Source of the DNA: Strongylocentrotus purpuratus
Taxonomy: Eukaryota > Echinodermata > Echinoidea > Camarodonta > Strongylocentrotidae
NCBI RefSeq assembly: GCF_000002235.5
Contig: NW_022145609.1
Span: 23,424,408-23,488,407, forward strand
Direction of reading: 5' to 3'
Length of the DNA: 64,000 bases
How positions within the stretch are numbered: position 1 is the first letter of the stretch; each line of letters starts with the position of its first letter. Below, in pieces: positions 1-10,110 of this stretch. Made by a program: the position numbers and the translations under genes. The notes beneath the pieces were generated by a model. That model had not been told where the DNA came from and did no database searches. It saw only the letters and a program-made list of their open reading frames with translations.

Positions 1-436
1 TCGAAGTCTCACCTCCATAAAGCGCTTGATTGTTATGATGCTCGGAACGGACTCATACGTCACTTCAAATACTTTTCATATTTACGAAATGAATAATAAC
101 AGTATGATGATGACAACATATCCCGATGACACATCCGTCTGCATATCGAAAGGGATCATTTACTTCAATGGTTTTTTACCTCGACACAAAACAAGTAGAG
201 CGCAACCACCTTTTGTTGAATGAGACCAAATTTCCCTTATTTGCTAACCAATGAAAAAAAAAAGTCGATTATTATTAACGTTATTCGTATTAATTAATTT
301 GTTTTTTAACCTCGACCCCCTTTTGAAATAAAACACACAGGATTATAGAGTCAAAATATTAATTAAAAAGGTTGTTTGTTATTATCACCGTCATCTTAAT
401 TAGCTACTCAAACACTTCGACCACATTTGAAAATGT
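1..436. other. Unassigned AT-rich DNA
   Basis: I see no splice-bounded open frame, repeat or RNA gene in this stretch. The short open frame near its start has no start context or splice signals that set it apart from chance. Confidence 0.5.
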
Positions 437-438
437 TG

Positions 439-533
439 TCGATTTTGACATTGTCTATCTAGAGTAAATCTTATTCTCAAAATCGATTTTGACATTGTCT
501 ATCTCGAGTAAATCTTATTCTCAAAATCGATTT
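439..533. repeat. 44-bp direct tandem duplication
   Basis: Two nearly identical 44-bp units begin with TCGATTTTGACATTG at 439 and 483 and differ at one base (TCTAGAG against TCTCGAG). A partial third unit follows at 527. Confidence 0.9.
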
Positions 534-1059
534 ATGAAAAGAGGGCATCTGTGTTTGTATTAATACAAATTGAGGTGACCGATCATTCTACTTCTCTGGA
601 CCTAAGCTGTTGAATAACCTTCCATAATAAATCAGGGGTGCCGAGTCTATATCAACGTTCAAGACTGTCTTGTTCCAAGCCACGACATGATCTCAAGAAT
701 AACACTAATGCCAACAAATACTAATGGAAAATAATCTCAATTTGAATAACAGCTGACCAAGAACGTTGAATTTGTGAGACGTTAGAGCAAGCACCATGAG
801 CGCCTAGCAGAGGCGGAAACCGGCGGCATACAAGAAGCGATTATCATCATCAGCAGCAACATTACCATGATCACCATCTTTAATATAAGTGAAAAATGAA
901 ACAACAGTAATTTAGGTCCGAGGAGCTAGTAGAGGCAAGAAAACTTATAGGAATGCTTTCTTAAAAAATTATAATTTATAACATTAAGAAGGAAAAAGGG
1001 GAAAATAATATATCAATGACAATCAAAATGGTGTGTAAACATATTCATTTGTTGTGGTG
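534..1059. other. Unassigned DNA
   Basis: No gene, tandem array or inverted-repeat element could be recognised here. Confidence 0.5.
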
Positions 1060-1290
1060 TGTGTTGTAGTACGTAATCATTAATCTATTAAATGGGGTTT
1101 GAATCCAGTGTCCTTTTTACAAGACATCTACCACTCTCTGCCCGGGTGATGTTAATGGGTATCCGGTTGGTAGAAACACCTAGTCTACTTGAGCGCACTG
1201 TAATGGCAGTTCAGCTAAAGGCATGGTAATTATATTGGAGGGCACTCAAAAAGAACAATATTTTAGTACCAATATTAAGAGCCTACCCTG
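1060..1290 (+). repeat. SINE-like repeat with tRNA-type head
   Basis: A B-box-like GGTTTGAATCC near 1094 is followed by a body (ACCACTCTCTGCCCGGGTG, GGGTATCCGGT, TGGCAGTTCAGCTAAAG). The body recurs in reverse at 53.2-53.4 kb and in part at 17.40-17.52 kb. A tRNA-like promoter plus a shared body points to a tRNA-derived SINE family. Confidence 0.6.
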
Positions 1291-1499
1291 GGTAAAATGT
1301 GTAGTGGGTGGTGTTGTTGCTTTTGTTGTTGTTCGTGGTGGTGATTTAATTTATTTTATATGCGGACGGCTGTTATTTTCATGTTAGTTCACCTTTTAAT
1401 TGTTTTACTGTCTTACAACTTAAAAGCAAAGACTACGTAATGTTTGTGTATGTATAATGACTGTATAACAGTATGTGTGTATGTGCTTTGCGTATTAAC

Positions 1500-1665
1500 A
1501 CTTTACTTCCTCTTTTTCTTCTTCATCACCTTCTTCTTCCTCCACTTTTTCTTCTTCTTCTTCTTCTGCTTCTTCTTCTTCTTCTTCTTCTTCTTCTCCT
1601 CCCTCCTCTTTTTTGTTCTTCTTCTTTTCTACTTCTTATTCTTCTTTTTACCCTTTTCGTATACT
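1500..1665. repeat. Pyrimidine tract, CTT/TTC-rich
   Basis: About 160 bp of almost pure C and T, mainly TTC triplets, on the + strand. Open frames across it are low-complexity Phe/Leu and are not genes. Confidence 0.9.
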
Positions 1666-2220
1666 GCTTCAACTACAACAAAATATATCCGAGGAATCTG
1701 CTTGCGGAAAGTTTATAAACATGAACATAAAAAGGTCCCTGCCCGTCATTAAAGAAATGGATGCGCAACAGTGGGGCAGATGACGCAACAAATGGCCATG
1801 AGAGTCTCGTGGTTTCACAAATCCGGTTGATTGAGGTTGATTCACATGATCGAAAGTCCATCATTTCATGATTTAAAAAAAATTAAAGTTAAATATTGGC
1901 CATGACAATGAATAAATAAAGCGAACCCATTTGACAAACAGTTCGTTTGTCGATCTAATAAATTGAGGATATTTAATTAATGAATGGGCGTTTGTCAACC
2001 TGATTAAATAAAAGAAAGCTCTTTATTTGTTGTGCTTCGGTCACCACAGATTATGTTTAATTAGCTTATTTTAAAAGGTGTGGGGTAATTTACTAACATG
2101 AATATATGTTTGTAGTCGCGCACTATCAATGAAGTAACGCAATCCAATTAGTTGGTAAAATTGTGTTGTTATGCCGTTTATTTTATTTGTACAATTCATT
2201 CAAGACATTATTCCGTTCAA
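1666..2220. other. Upstream region of the secreted-protein gene
   Basis: AT-rich DNA with no open frame worth calling. It lies directly upstream of the proposed core promoter and may hold regulatory sites, but I could not recognise specific ones. Confidence 0.4.
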
Positions 2221-2224
2221 AACC

Positions 2225-2270
2225 TATAAGTAAGAGCTGCTTTTCGAACATAGCTAAGTTTCGTCATTAG
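2225..2270 (+). promoter_or_regulatory. Core promoter of the secreted-protein gene
   Basis: A TATAAG box at 2225-2230 lies 30-40 bp upstream of possible initiators (GCTAAGTT, TCATTAG). An ATG-free stretch ending in a perfect GTAAGT donor at 2344 follows. The arrangement fits a TATA promoter driving a non-coding first exon; the exact start site is inferred. Confidence 0.45.
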
Positions 2271-2343
2271 TCATTGCTAAACTGCTCTTCACTTCTTGTC
2301 TCGTTTTTTCTGTTTCACCAGACGTTCAACAACTCAAAGCATC
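2255..2343 (+). other. Non-coding exon 1 of the secreted-protein gene
   Basis: This roughly 90-base stretch contains no ATG and ends ...AAGCATC before GTAAGT. The next good acceptor downstream (TTTTTTTCTCAACAG, ending 4377) is followed at once by an ATG, which fits a leader exon joined to a coding exon. The 5' end is estimated from the TATA box. Transcript data would be needed to fix it. Confidence 0.45.
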
Positions 2344-2387
2344 GTAAGTTAAATACTCTGATATCATCATAGTGAGTTTTTGATTTA

Positions 2388-2895
2388 ATATGATTTGGCT
2401 TGACATGAATTGACTTGAATTGCCTTGATTTGATTTGATTTGTTTTGACTTCAATTGACTTAACTTAATTTGATTTTATATTACAAGGTATGACCTTAAT
2501 TGGTCTGATCAGGGCCCGTTTTATGAAGATATACGATTGATTCGAATCGATCACATCTTGAAAATAATCGCAACTCCTACCTTTTAAGTACACAGTTGCG
2601 ATTAATTCTAAATTACGATTGAGTCGAATCAATCTCATGATAAAACAGGACCCTGGTCTAATTTTATCTGTTTAAACTTTTTTTTGATTTGGTCTGATCT
2701 GGTTTAATTTTGTCTGATCTGGCTTAATTTGATCTGATTTGATTTTAATTTGATTTGATTTGATTCCATCGATTTGATTTGATCTGGTTTGAACTGATCA
2801 TATCTGATTTGATTTAATTTTGCTTTAGTGAAATTGATTTGATTTGATTTGATCAGATTTGAGTAGAGTTGAGATGAGTTGGTAAAGTAGACACG
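2388..2895. repeat. Degenerate (TGATT)n pentanucleotide satellite
   Basis: TGATT/TGACT/TGATC pentamers repeat irregularly for about 500 bp inside intron 1 of the secreted-protein gene. The array is interrupted at 2510-2655 by an inverted-repeat element. Confidence 0.85.
2510..2655. mobile_element. Short MITE, GGGCCYGTTTTAT-end family
   Basis: The ends CAGGGCCCGTTTTAT and ATAAAACAGGACCCTG are inverted repeats. The flanks GGTCTGAT and GGTCTAAT look like an imperfect 8-bp target duplication. Internal palindromic pieces (GATTGATTCGAATCGATC, GATTGAGTCGAATCAATC) recur in copies near 36.0-36.3 kb. Confidence 0.65.
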
Positions 2896-3374
2896 ATGAG
2901 ACCTGCATGATCATCATACATAAATCATCGATTTGATAATCAACTAAATCGCGCATGAATGGATAACTGTTAAATGGATAAACGCTTGATGGAACCGTCC
3001 AACGATTGAAATAGATAGTATACGTTCACTAATGCTCCTTATTCTAGATAGTAGTTATGCCAAAATTTGGGTCAAACTTTCACAAGAAAAGGCAGTGGTG
3101 TAATTTTGACGTTGCAAACACTTTACATGCAGTTCTTTTTGACGTGAACGGTAGCATTTCGAGGCTTGTGGGTAAAAGTATTTTTTGTGTGTAAATGCAG
3201 TTAATGTAAGGACAGAATCGTGGCGTGTGTAGTTAACAATGGGACACGCGCATTGCTGCTAGACTGGGAAATCAACCTTTGACTCATGAACGAATACTCT
3301 TCAAGAGACATGTTTTGTTAAGATATCTCTTTTTTATTTTTTTATTTACACTTTATATTCGGTATCTAAAACAA

Positions 3375-3513
3375 ATATTGACTGTTTATTATTTTGTTCG
3401 TGACATGGTTAAAACTATGGCTCCTCGGTGATCTCGAGACTGCCCTTTACTGCTCGTAACAAGATCGCATCGGGCAATAGTTTTAACCGTGCTCCTCAAG
3501 GCAGTCAATATTC
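3375..3513. mobile_element. Short inverted-repeat element (about 140 bp)
   Basis: The ends AATATTGACTG and CAGTCAATATT are perfect inverted repeats, and GGTTAAAACTAT / ATAGTTTTAACC pair further in. This is a small MITE-like foldback inside intron 1. Confidence 0.6.
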
Positions 3514-4124
3514 CTATACTATTATCATCATCATTATTACTGCTACAGTGCCATTATTAGTAGTAATAGTAGTAGCAGCAGTATAAGCATTGTCATTTAA
3601 TGTCGTATAGTGCTACGCTGATTTGGGCAAAACATTGACCTAAAGGGGGCGCTATAGCAATAGAAGAGTTGAGATCAGTTGATCATTTTGTATGCTTATA
3701 AGTTTGACTTTGTATACATTTAAAGTTGAACAGAATTAATGATGTCCCCGATAGTATGCCAGGTACGGGTAAACAACCCCTGGACTTGAATTTCTGCATA
3801 AGATTTACAGGTGTTTGTTTCCGATAAACACGTTAGACAATAGACTGTTTTTTCCGGTTATCGAACATTCTTGCGGGGCTCTATAGGCTCCTCCTACTTT
3901 CACCGTTACGCAGTCAGAACCACTCTATTGTGCTTTGTCATTGGTTATATTTAATTGAATGTATAACTTAATTCTCTCTTGATTTGTAGATTGAACTAAT
4001 CTCGAGGTCGGGTGGCTTACGAATCATCCCATAATTAAATTCTATCTTTAATTGGTTGTCTGCGTAAGGGCCCTCCCGATTATCTAATAAGATCATGTGA
4101 CATTGAAGTCATGTCGCCGGCGCA

Positions 4125-4170
4125 TGAGTATTTAAGCGCCATGTGCATGACTTCGTACACCAGTTTAGTT
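4125..4170 (+). promoter_or_regulatory. Possible second TATA-type promoter
   Basis: TATTTAAG at 4129 lies about 30 bp upstream of an initiator-like ACCAGTTTAG. It is flanked by GAAGTCATG and CATGACTTC inverted motifs. It is 250 bp upstream of the coding ATG and could start an unspliced leader. That leader would contain upstream ATGs, so I rank it below the promoter at 2225. Confidence 0.3.
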
Positions 4171-4377
4171 TGTTCCGTTTTTTTCTATGTGCTGCTAATT
4201 TCGTTTTTTAATCTAAATAGGGTCACCCAGCCTCTGAGAGAATAGCTAATATAAAATGTCCTTAAATAAATAATCTTCCTTTAAACTACTGGAGCTGTAC
4301 TTCCGAGCCTGTATCGTATTCATTTTGTTTCTGAACTCGTAATCACCATTTCATTTGTTCAATTTTTTTCTCAACAG

Positions 4378-4453
4378 ATGAACACTTTTAAGATGTCTAT
4401 CATTCTCATCGTGTCTCTCTGTCTCCTGATGAGCATAGGACACTCTGAAGCAC
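4378..4453 (+). CDS. Secreted Ser/Ala/Glu-repeat protein, signal-peptide exon
   Basis: The exon opens at the ATG directly after the acceptor CTCAACAG and ends before GTAAGTAG, leaving one base (phase 1). It encodes 25 residues: a short polar N-terminus (MNTFK), a hydrophobic core rich in Ile, Leu and Val, and a small-residue end (GHSEA), a standard secretory signal peptide with cleavage expected near residue 25. A second Met at residue 6 could also serve as the start. A signal peptide alone in its own exon, with the rest of the protein in the next exon, is common in small secreted animal proteins. I do not recognise the family. Confidence 0.75.
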
Positions 4454-4483
4454 GTAAGTAGTTTAAACTCTCCTAAATGCCCC

Positions 4484-4703
4484 GTGTCACACGGCTTACT
4501 TCGAACCATCGGGTCATCGCGTTTGCTGTAGGGTTTTCACAAAGTGTCGGGTAAATTGGAACAGGCGATTTGTAGAAGAGAGGTGTTTATTTCACAAACA
4601 TTACCCCCGTCAATAACGTGGCATGTTTTCACAAAAGGTCGGGTAACGCGACCCCCAACCCGACGCGATGACTCGATGATTCGGGAGAAGCCTGTTCACA
4701 CAA
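4484..4703. mobile_element. Inverted-repeat element in intron 2
   Basis: About 40 bp at each end pair (GTGTCACACGGCTTACTTCG with CGGGAGAAGCCTGTTCACAC, and GGGTCATCGCG with CGCGATGACTC). The 220-bp insertion begins 30 bases after the splice donor of the signal-peptide exon. Confidence 0.6.
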
Positions 4704-5668
4704 TGATGACGTTGTAAAATGTCAAAGTAGCACCATTTCACTTTTAAATGAGAATGCATAACAGCGTGTTCAAAGCTGATCTGAGCTCACAGTGATTATG
4801 AGTCGGATTGGCCTGTCCTCCGGGAAGGTTTGAAATCACCTGAAATTTAGATTTTATTATTCAATGACTATTCAGACCTAATTTGATGACTACTATTTAA
4901 CCCCTTTTTATTCTTTTATATATATATATATATGCAACAAAACAACGTCATTCACAAGGCACAAGAATATTTTGTCCTTCAATTCAAACTTTTTCAAAAA
5001 TCGTATCGCAGTCGAATCGTGTACTGTAGTGTGCCTTAAAGGTAGGCTTTACTACCACACAGCGAGCCAGCAAGGTCAGTGTGACAAGTGGCTATCTCAT
5101 TAACTCAGCTCTCATTTAACATAAGAAAAAGAGGATCATGGGGGACCAACAGGCACCGATTTTGGAAGTTTTCTATATAGAGGGAGCAAGTAGCTACAAG
5201 TAGGACAGTGTGCCTTTAATAAAAACACGCTACGTGCAAACATTGTTATGGTAAAAATAATGTAAGACACATAAGACCATTGTTGTGCGTTCTATTCGTT
5301 CGTTCAATTAAAAAAAATAGAAAATAGTTGTACATATCTATGGTACCTGGCATGAATGAATTCCTGAAATGCTAGAGCGCTGTAATGGCAGTCGGGACAA
5401 GAACCCACTAGCATTATTATTTATTATATATATATTTATAAAGGCATAATTATGTGAAAAAGCCTAGTAGTGTATAATAGACTCGACAATTTGTTTGTCA
5501 TAATCTTTCAATACATTATGTTTGTTAGAAGAAAAAAAAACAATTCCTCTCGCGCGTATTAACATGAATAAGCGAAGCCATGTATCATTCCATTTTCACA
5601 TACATTACACGTGAACAGACAGAAGATCCCTGACTTTAATGTTGTATCATTATTTCTCTATTCCTCAG

Positions 5669-5850
5669 AGTCGACCTCAGCTGAGTCGACCTCAGCTGAG
5701 TCTGTGGCCTCAGCTGAGTCGACCTCAGCAGAGTCTGCCGCCTCAGCAGAGTCTGCCGCCTCAGCAGCATCTGTCGCCTCAGCAGCGTCTGCTGACTCCG
5801 GTCGCAAGAAGCGATCTGAATCAGACTCCGACTCGGCAGAAGCGATCTAG
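5669..5850 (+). CDS. Secreted Ser/Ala/Glu-repeat protein, last coding exon
   Basis: The acceptor TATTTCTCTATTCCTCAG precedes the exon. Joined to the phase-1 signal-peptide exon it gives an 85-residue protein. After the signal peptide come Ser-Thr-Ser-Ala-Glu and Ser-Ala-Ala-Ser-Ala repeats (about residues 26-68), encoded by a 15-bp repeat containing CCTCAGCTGAG. Then comes a basic RKKR at residues 71-74, a likely furin-type site, and an 11-residue acidic end (SESDSDSAEAI). There are no cysteines in the mature part, so it is probably disordered. A second frame stays open through the exon to a stop at 5957. It carries a matching RQKR and acidic Ser stretch, because a 31-bp duplication moves the frame. 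The normal C-terminus may therefore be longer. Matrix, peptide-precursor or mucin-like roles are possible; none is shown. Confidence 0.65.
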
Positions 5851-5959
5851 TTCAGAGGAGGAGTCTGATGGCGCTGCCTCATCACAATCTGCTTCTTCCA
5901 AGTATGAACCAAGTCCGACTACGGACGTTCTGTGGCGACGTCTAGACGATGATTTATGA

Positions 5960-7090
5960 TTCAAATTCAACAGATTACAAGTAGATGTTAAACAACTCTT
6001 TGTGTGTCACTCTCATAATATCCATGTTCTATACTTTAAATCTGGACGTGTAATTTTATCTTTCGTTAATTTGACTATTTCAAGTGCAAATTATAAAAAA
6101 AAAAACATATATGTCATAAAGCAGTTGGTCTTGTATTCAATTATGGCTGGAAATTGGTCATTATGCAAGGCTTTTGTAAGACAGTTCAGATCACACTTTC
6201 TTCCCGATTAGCACTCGAGGCACACACGTGAGTGTGTCGATCAGCACTCTTGGCAGATGAAAGGTTATTCAATACGATTATTGACATAATTCTATTTATA
6301 TCTAGCTATAGACAGATAATGACATATTATAACTACTAATTTCACTGTAAAATTATATTATTATTCAAATTAAACAGTTAAAATGTGTGTAATCTGAATT
6401 GGCAGTGCCTTCTTTACATGTTAACGATTGATTTTTCTTATACAAATAATTACAGTGCAGAATTTTTAATGTGTTTTTAAAAATTCTAGATAGATTTGTC
6501 TTTACATGTTATCAGGATACTACATGGTCGACTGTTTTCCCAATCAAATCATATTCGGTTTAAGTGTTCTTTGTTTTTTATGTAAGCACAGACATTCGAA
6601 AGTAATAGTGTTGCAGAATGCTTTCTGCTTTCCTCTTCTTTTCCCCTTTTTCTCATTTTTCCTTTCCTGTTTTACATTCCCTTCTTTATCATCATTGATC
6701 TGTTGTTAATGTTCCCTGCTCTTAAAATACAATACAAATGTGTGTATCATAATCATGATTAAATCGAAGCTCAAAACCACATTTTCATTTCCTCAGTGTA
6801 TTTTATTTGAATTAATTGCTGCAAATCGACAACGGCCAAGCCTTTAAAGCGCACTATACGCTCTGACTGCGATTCGACTTTTTTTTTCTTCTATAAACGC
6901 GCCAAAGGTTCTGTTGCTATTATTCCTTTCATTATTTAGAAATTAAATCGGGAGATAATCTTTGTTTTGATTTCTTTATCTAATAATTTTTATAATCGCT
7001 ATTTCTTTGTAAAATCGGATCGCAGCATCATCGTGTAGTTCGGTGGATTAAGTACTATATATCCATGATATATATATAAATAAAAACAGC
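5960..7090. other. 3' flank of the secreted-protein gene
   Basis: AT-rich DNA. No AATAAA was found close to the stop; the first plausible poly(A) signal is ATTAAA at about 6368. No further exon is recognised. Confidence 0.4.
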
Positions 7091-7094
7091 AAAA

Positions 7095-7670
7095 CAGTGC
7101 ATTCAGGCGCGGATCCAGGGGAGCCGAGCGAGTCTTGCCCCCCCCCCCCGCAAAAAAAGAGAAAGAGAGAGAAGGAAAAGAAGGGAAAATGAAAAAGGAG
7201 AGAAAGAAGAGGAAGAAGAAAAACAAAGGGGGGAAAAAGAAGGAGATCGGGGGGGGGGCGAAAGGGCCTTGCCTCCCATCTGTAACCCCCCTCCCATAAA
7301 AAAGAGAGAAGGAAGGAGAGTGAAAGAAAAAAGGAAAAGAGGAGATAAGAGGAAGGAAAAGGAGAGGAAGCAGAAAAGAAAAGAAGGGTGATATCAGTTG
7401 CACCCCCAACGAGTTGTAGTTCGGGGGGGGGGGGGAGGCAGAAGACCCTTGCATACCCCCCCCCCCCCCCAAAAAAAAAAAAAAAAAAAAAAAACGGGAG
7501 AAAGGAAGGGAAAGTGTAAGAGGAGAGCTAAAGGGGAACAAAAAAGTGGAAGAAGAAAAGAAAAGGGTGAAAAGAAGGGGGAGAACAGTAACGATTAATC
7601 CCACCAACAACATGTAGATCGGGGGTGGGGGGGGGGGGGGGGGGGGGCGAAAGGCCCTTGCCTCAAACAT
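7095..7670. repeat. Purine-tract modules separated by poly-G/poly-C
   Basis: Units of roughly 180 bp each combine a homopolymer G or C run, a GGCGAAAGGGCCTTGCCT-like segment and 100 bp of A/G-only sequence. The G-run segments lie near 7246, 7419 and 7620. The left edge reads GGCGCGGATCCAGG. Long proline/phenylalanine frames on the reverse strand are artefacts of composition. Confidence 0.7.
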
Positions 7671-7854
7671 GGTTATTTCTAATTCGATACCGGAGATTTA
7701 CAAATGTTGCTGAAATGACATAATTTTCCGAGATTTTTTCTCAATCTTTAGTAAATTTAACTTTTTTATACGTTTGTTGAAAAATGGCAAATTCCTAAGG
7801 AAAGAAAAAAAGAATAGTGAACTGCCTTTGTCACAAAGTACTGAGGTGTCAAAC

Positions 7855-8760
7855 TTTGCTCATCTGACGGTAATTAAATGCCTAAACCCCTTTGCCTCCG
7901 GGGGCTCGGCCCCCTGGACCCCACGCCAATTCGTGACCTGCCAGTGTCACAAATAAGGTATTACAATATGCTCATCTGACCGTATTTTATTGCTCAAAAC
8001 CCCTTGACTTCCCGTGACTCTGCCCCCTGGACCCCACCTAGGGCCTTAAGACAAGTCCCTGGATGCTAATCTGACTATAATTTAATGCTCAAAACCCGTG
8101 AGCTTATGGGGTCTCCGCCCCCTAGACCTCACGCCAATCAATGTCCTGCTAGTGTCACAAAATTAAGGTAACAAAATATGCTCACCTGACCGTAATTTAT
8201 TGCTCAAACCCCTTGACTTCCCGTGACTCTGCCCCCTGGACCCCACCTGCTCAAAACCCGTGAGCTTATGGGGTCTCCGCCCCCTAGACCTCACGCCAAT
8301 CAATGTCCTGCTAGTGTCACAAAATTAATAAAGTAACAAAATATGCTCATCTGACCGTTATTAAATGCCTAAAACCCCAGAGCTTCCGGGGCTCCGCCCC
8401 CTCGAGCCCGCCAGGGGCCCTAAGGTGGGGCCCATGTATGCTCATCTGATGGTAATTAAATGCCTAAACCCTTGAGCTGCTGGGGCTCCGCCCCTAGACG
8501 CCACGCCAATTCGTGACCTGCCAGTATCACAAATAAGGTATTACAATATGCTCATCTGATTGTAACTTAATGTATAAAACTCCAGAAGCTCAGGGGGTAT
8601 AGGCATTTAATTACAATCAGATGAGCATTATTTTGATACCTTATTTGTGACACTGGCAGGACACACATTGGTGTGGGGTCCAGGGGGCGGAGCATCTGGA
8701 GGCTCCACCCCTAGACCACACGCCAATTTACGCTACGCTCTACCTGTTCGTAAATACCAC
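7855..8760. repeat. GC-rich tandem array with inverted final unit
   Basis: Units of about 95-165 bp start with ATGCTCATCTGACCGTAATT and contain GGGGCTCCGCCCCCTGGACC and CCTGCCAGTGTCACAAA. Seven direct starts lie near 7859, 7969, 8065, 8178, 8342, 8439 and 8549. The last unit (about 8600-8740) is inverted, which makes a large foldback end. This may be the tail of a mobile element that amplified its end. Confidence 0.8.
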
Positions 8761-8824
8761 CCCACCCACTTAGAAGAAACGTTTAGCGGGGTCTGCATGT
8801 AAGAGTGGGGTGGTGCGGATTTTT

Positions 8825-9000
8825 TGGTCATCCCCCCCCCCAAAAAAAAAACAACAAAAAAAACACGAAAAAAAAAACTAACACGTTTTTCCTCATTTCG
8901 CCACTGCCGGTGTCACCATTACGTACCAATATTTGGCTCGCATAATTTCAAATTTGGGCCCCCCCCCCCTAAGAAATCCTGGATCTGCGCTTGATAGGCG
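8825..9000. repeat. Poly-C and A-rich patch with element-like edge
   Basis: C-runs near 8833 and 8960 flank an A-rich stretch. The edge CCTGGATCTGCGCTTGATAG resembles the GGCGCGGATCCAGG edge at 7105 and the CTGGATCCACATA edge at 51.83 kb, suggesting shared terminal sequence of a dispersed element. Confidence 0.5.
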
Positions 9001-9039
9001 GAGAAAATAAATATGAAAAAAAAACTCGACCATCCAATG

Positions 9040-9275
9040 AACAATTCGTTACACAGAGATGGCGCCAGACCGCTTGTCCACTGTACTAAAAATGTTATGC
9101 CGTGGCGCCTTTCCCCCCACTTCACGTTCACGCATCTGCGCTCGAGGTATATCCGTATACAAATAACGCAAATCGTCTACCACCTGTTGCGAAGCGCGCG
9201 GTCTGATCTGAGATACAGCTGTATGTATTGGTATTCAGTGTCGTGTGCTTGTGGCGTTGCTACGTCTGATTTTAG
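9040..9275 (+). other. Possible non-coding first exon of the NPF/DPW gene
   Basis: This is a locally GC- and CpG-richer stretch ending in a strong donor (TTTTAG before GTAAGT at 9276). The NPF/DPW coding exon at 17.1 kb begins with 40 non-coding bases after an acceptor, so it needs an upstream leader exon. This is the best candidate seen. The link is inferred from position and splice strength only. Confidence 0.3.
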
Positions 9276-9475
9276 GTAAGTTTTCGCATTCTCGCACGAA
9301 TTTGTTGCTGTAAATACGTGCTAGGTTTAAAAGTGTGTATTTGTGAATATACTAAAGGTGTAGTTTACAGCTTATGTAATTTGATTGCGGATGTAGATTA
9401 CTTAAACCATGGATAATCATGTTTAATTTGTGTGTGTGTAGTCCCATTTGCGAGATATGGTGCTGTCTTTATTTT

Positions 9476-9905
9476 TTCTGATTCCCTGGCGAAGCGCAAT
9501 TTTCTTCTCGGTCTTTTTCTTCATTCCTCCTTTTCTCTTGTTGTTGTTGTTATTAGTCTTGTTCTTCCTGTTCTTGTTTTTGTTCTTCGTGTTCTTTTTG
9601 TCTTCTTGTTCTTTTTGTTCTTGTTCTTGTTCTTGTTCTTTTCGATCTTCTTGTTCTTCTTCTTGGTCTTGTTCTTTCTCTTGTTCTTTTTCTTCTACTT
9701 GTTCTTGTCCCTCTTGTTCTCTCTCTTGTTCTTATTCTTCTTCCTCTTGTTGTTTTTGATCTCCTTCTTCATGTTGTTCTTGTTGTTGTTCTTGTTGTTC
9801 GTGTTCTTCCTCTTCTTGTTCCTGTTTTTCTTCTACTTGTTTTTATTCTTTTATTTTTCTTCTTCTTCTTGTTCTTGTTCTTGTTCTTCTCCTTGTTCCT
9901 CTTAT
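9476..9905. repeat. TTCTTG-rich pyrimidine tract
   Basis: About 430 bp of near A-free DNA built of TTC, TTG and CTTGTT units. Leu/Phe/Ser frames across it are not genes. Confidence 0.9.
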
Positions 9906-10040
9906 TATGGTAGACACTATATGGGCTCCAAGATTCTTTCATAAATACTTAGACCTGCTAGACCTGCCCTTGCGCACATGGTAACCGTTAGGGTTAGTGT
10001 TAGGGTTATATTCATCATGCAAACCCACCTTTCATCAACC

Positions 10041-10110
10041 CATCGTTAGCTCAATCAGTGAGGATCGACAGCATAATAGAACGTTGTAGTTGTGGGTTCG
10101 AATAATTGTA
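10041..10110 (+). repeat. tRNA-like segment (SINE head or tRNA relic)
   Basis: TTAGCTCAATCAGTGAGG resembles an A box and GTGGGTTCGAATAA resembles a B box, 45 bases apart. The acceptor stem does not pair well and no CCA-type end is seen, so this is not called a working tRNA. Confidence 0.45.

Noticed and set aside
4378..5850. Echinoid 185/333 (SpTransformer) immune gene
   Set aside because: The two-exon secreted layout and nearby GA tracts are reminiscent, but the mature protein lacks the Gly-rich, RGD and His-rich element pattern of that family.
6999..7670. 223-residue frame on the minus strand rich in Pro, Phe and Ser
   Set aside because: It lies wholly in polypurine and poly-G/C modules; length comes from composition and there are no splice or start signals.
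9983..10010. Interstitial telomere repeat (TTAGGG), also at 35.58 and 36.41 kb
   Set aside because: Only two or three imperfect units each, within chance in this sequence.
10041..10110. Functional tRNA gene
   Set aside because: A- and B-box-like words exist but the acceptor and anticodon stems do not pair.
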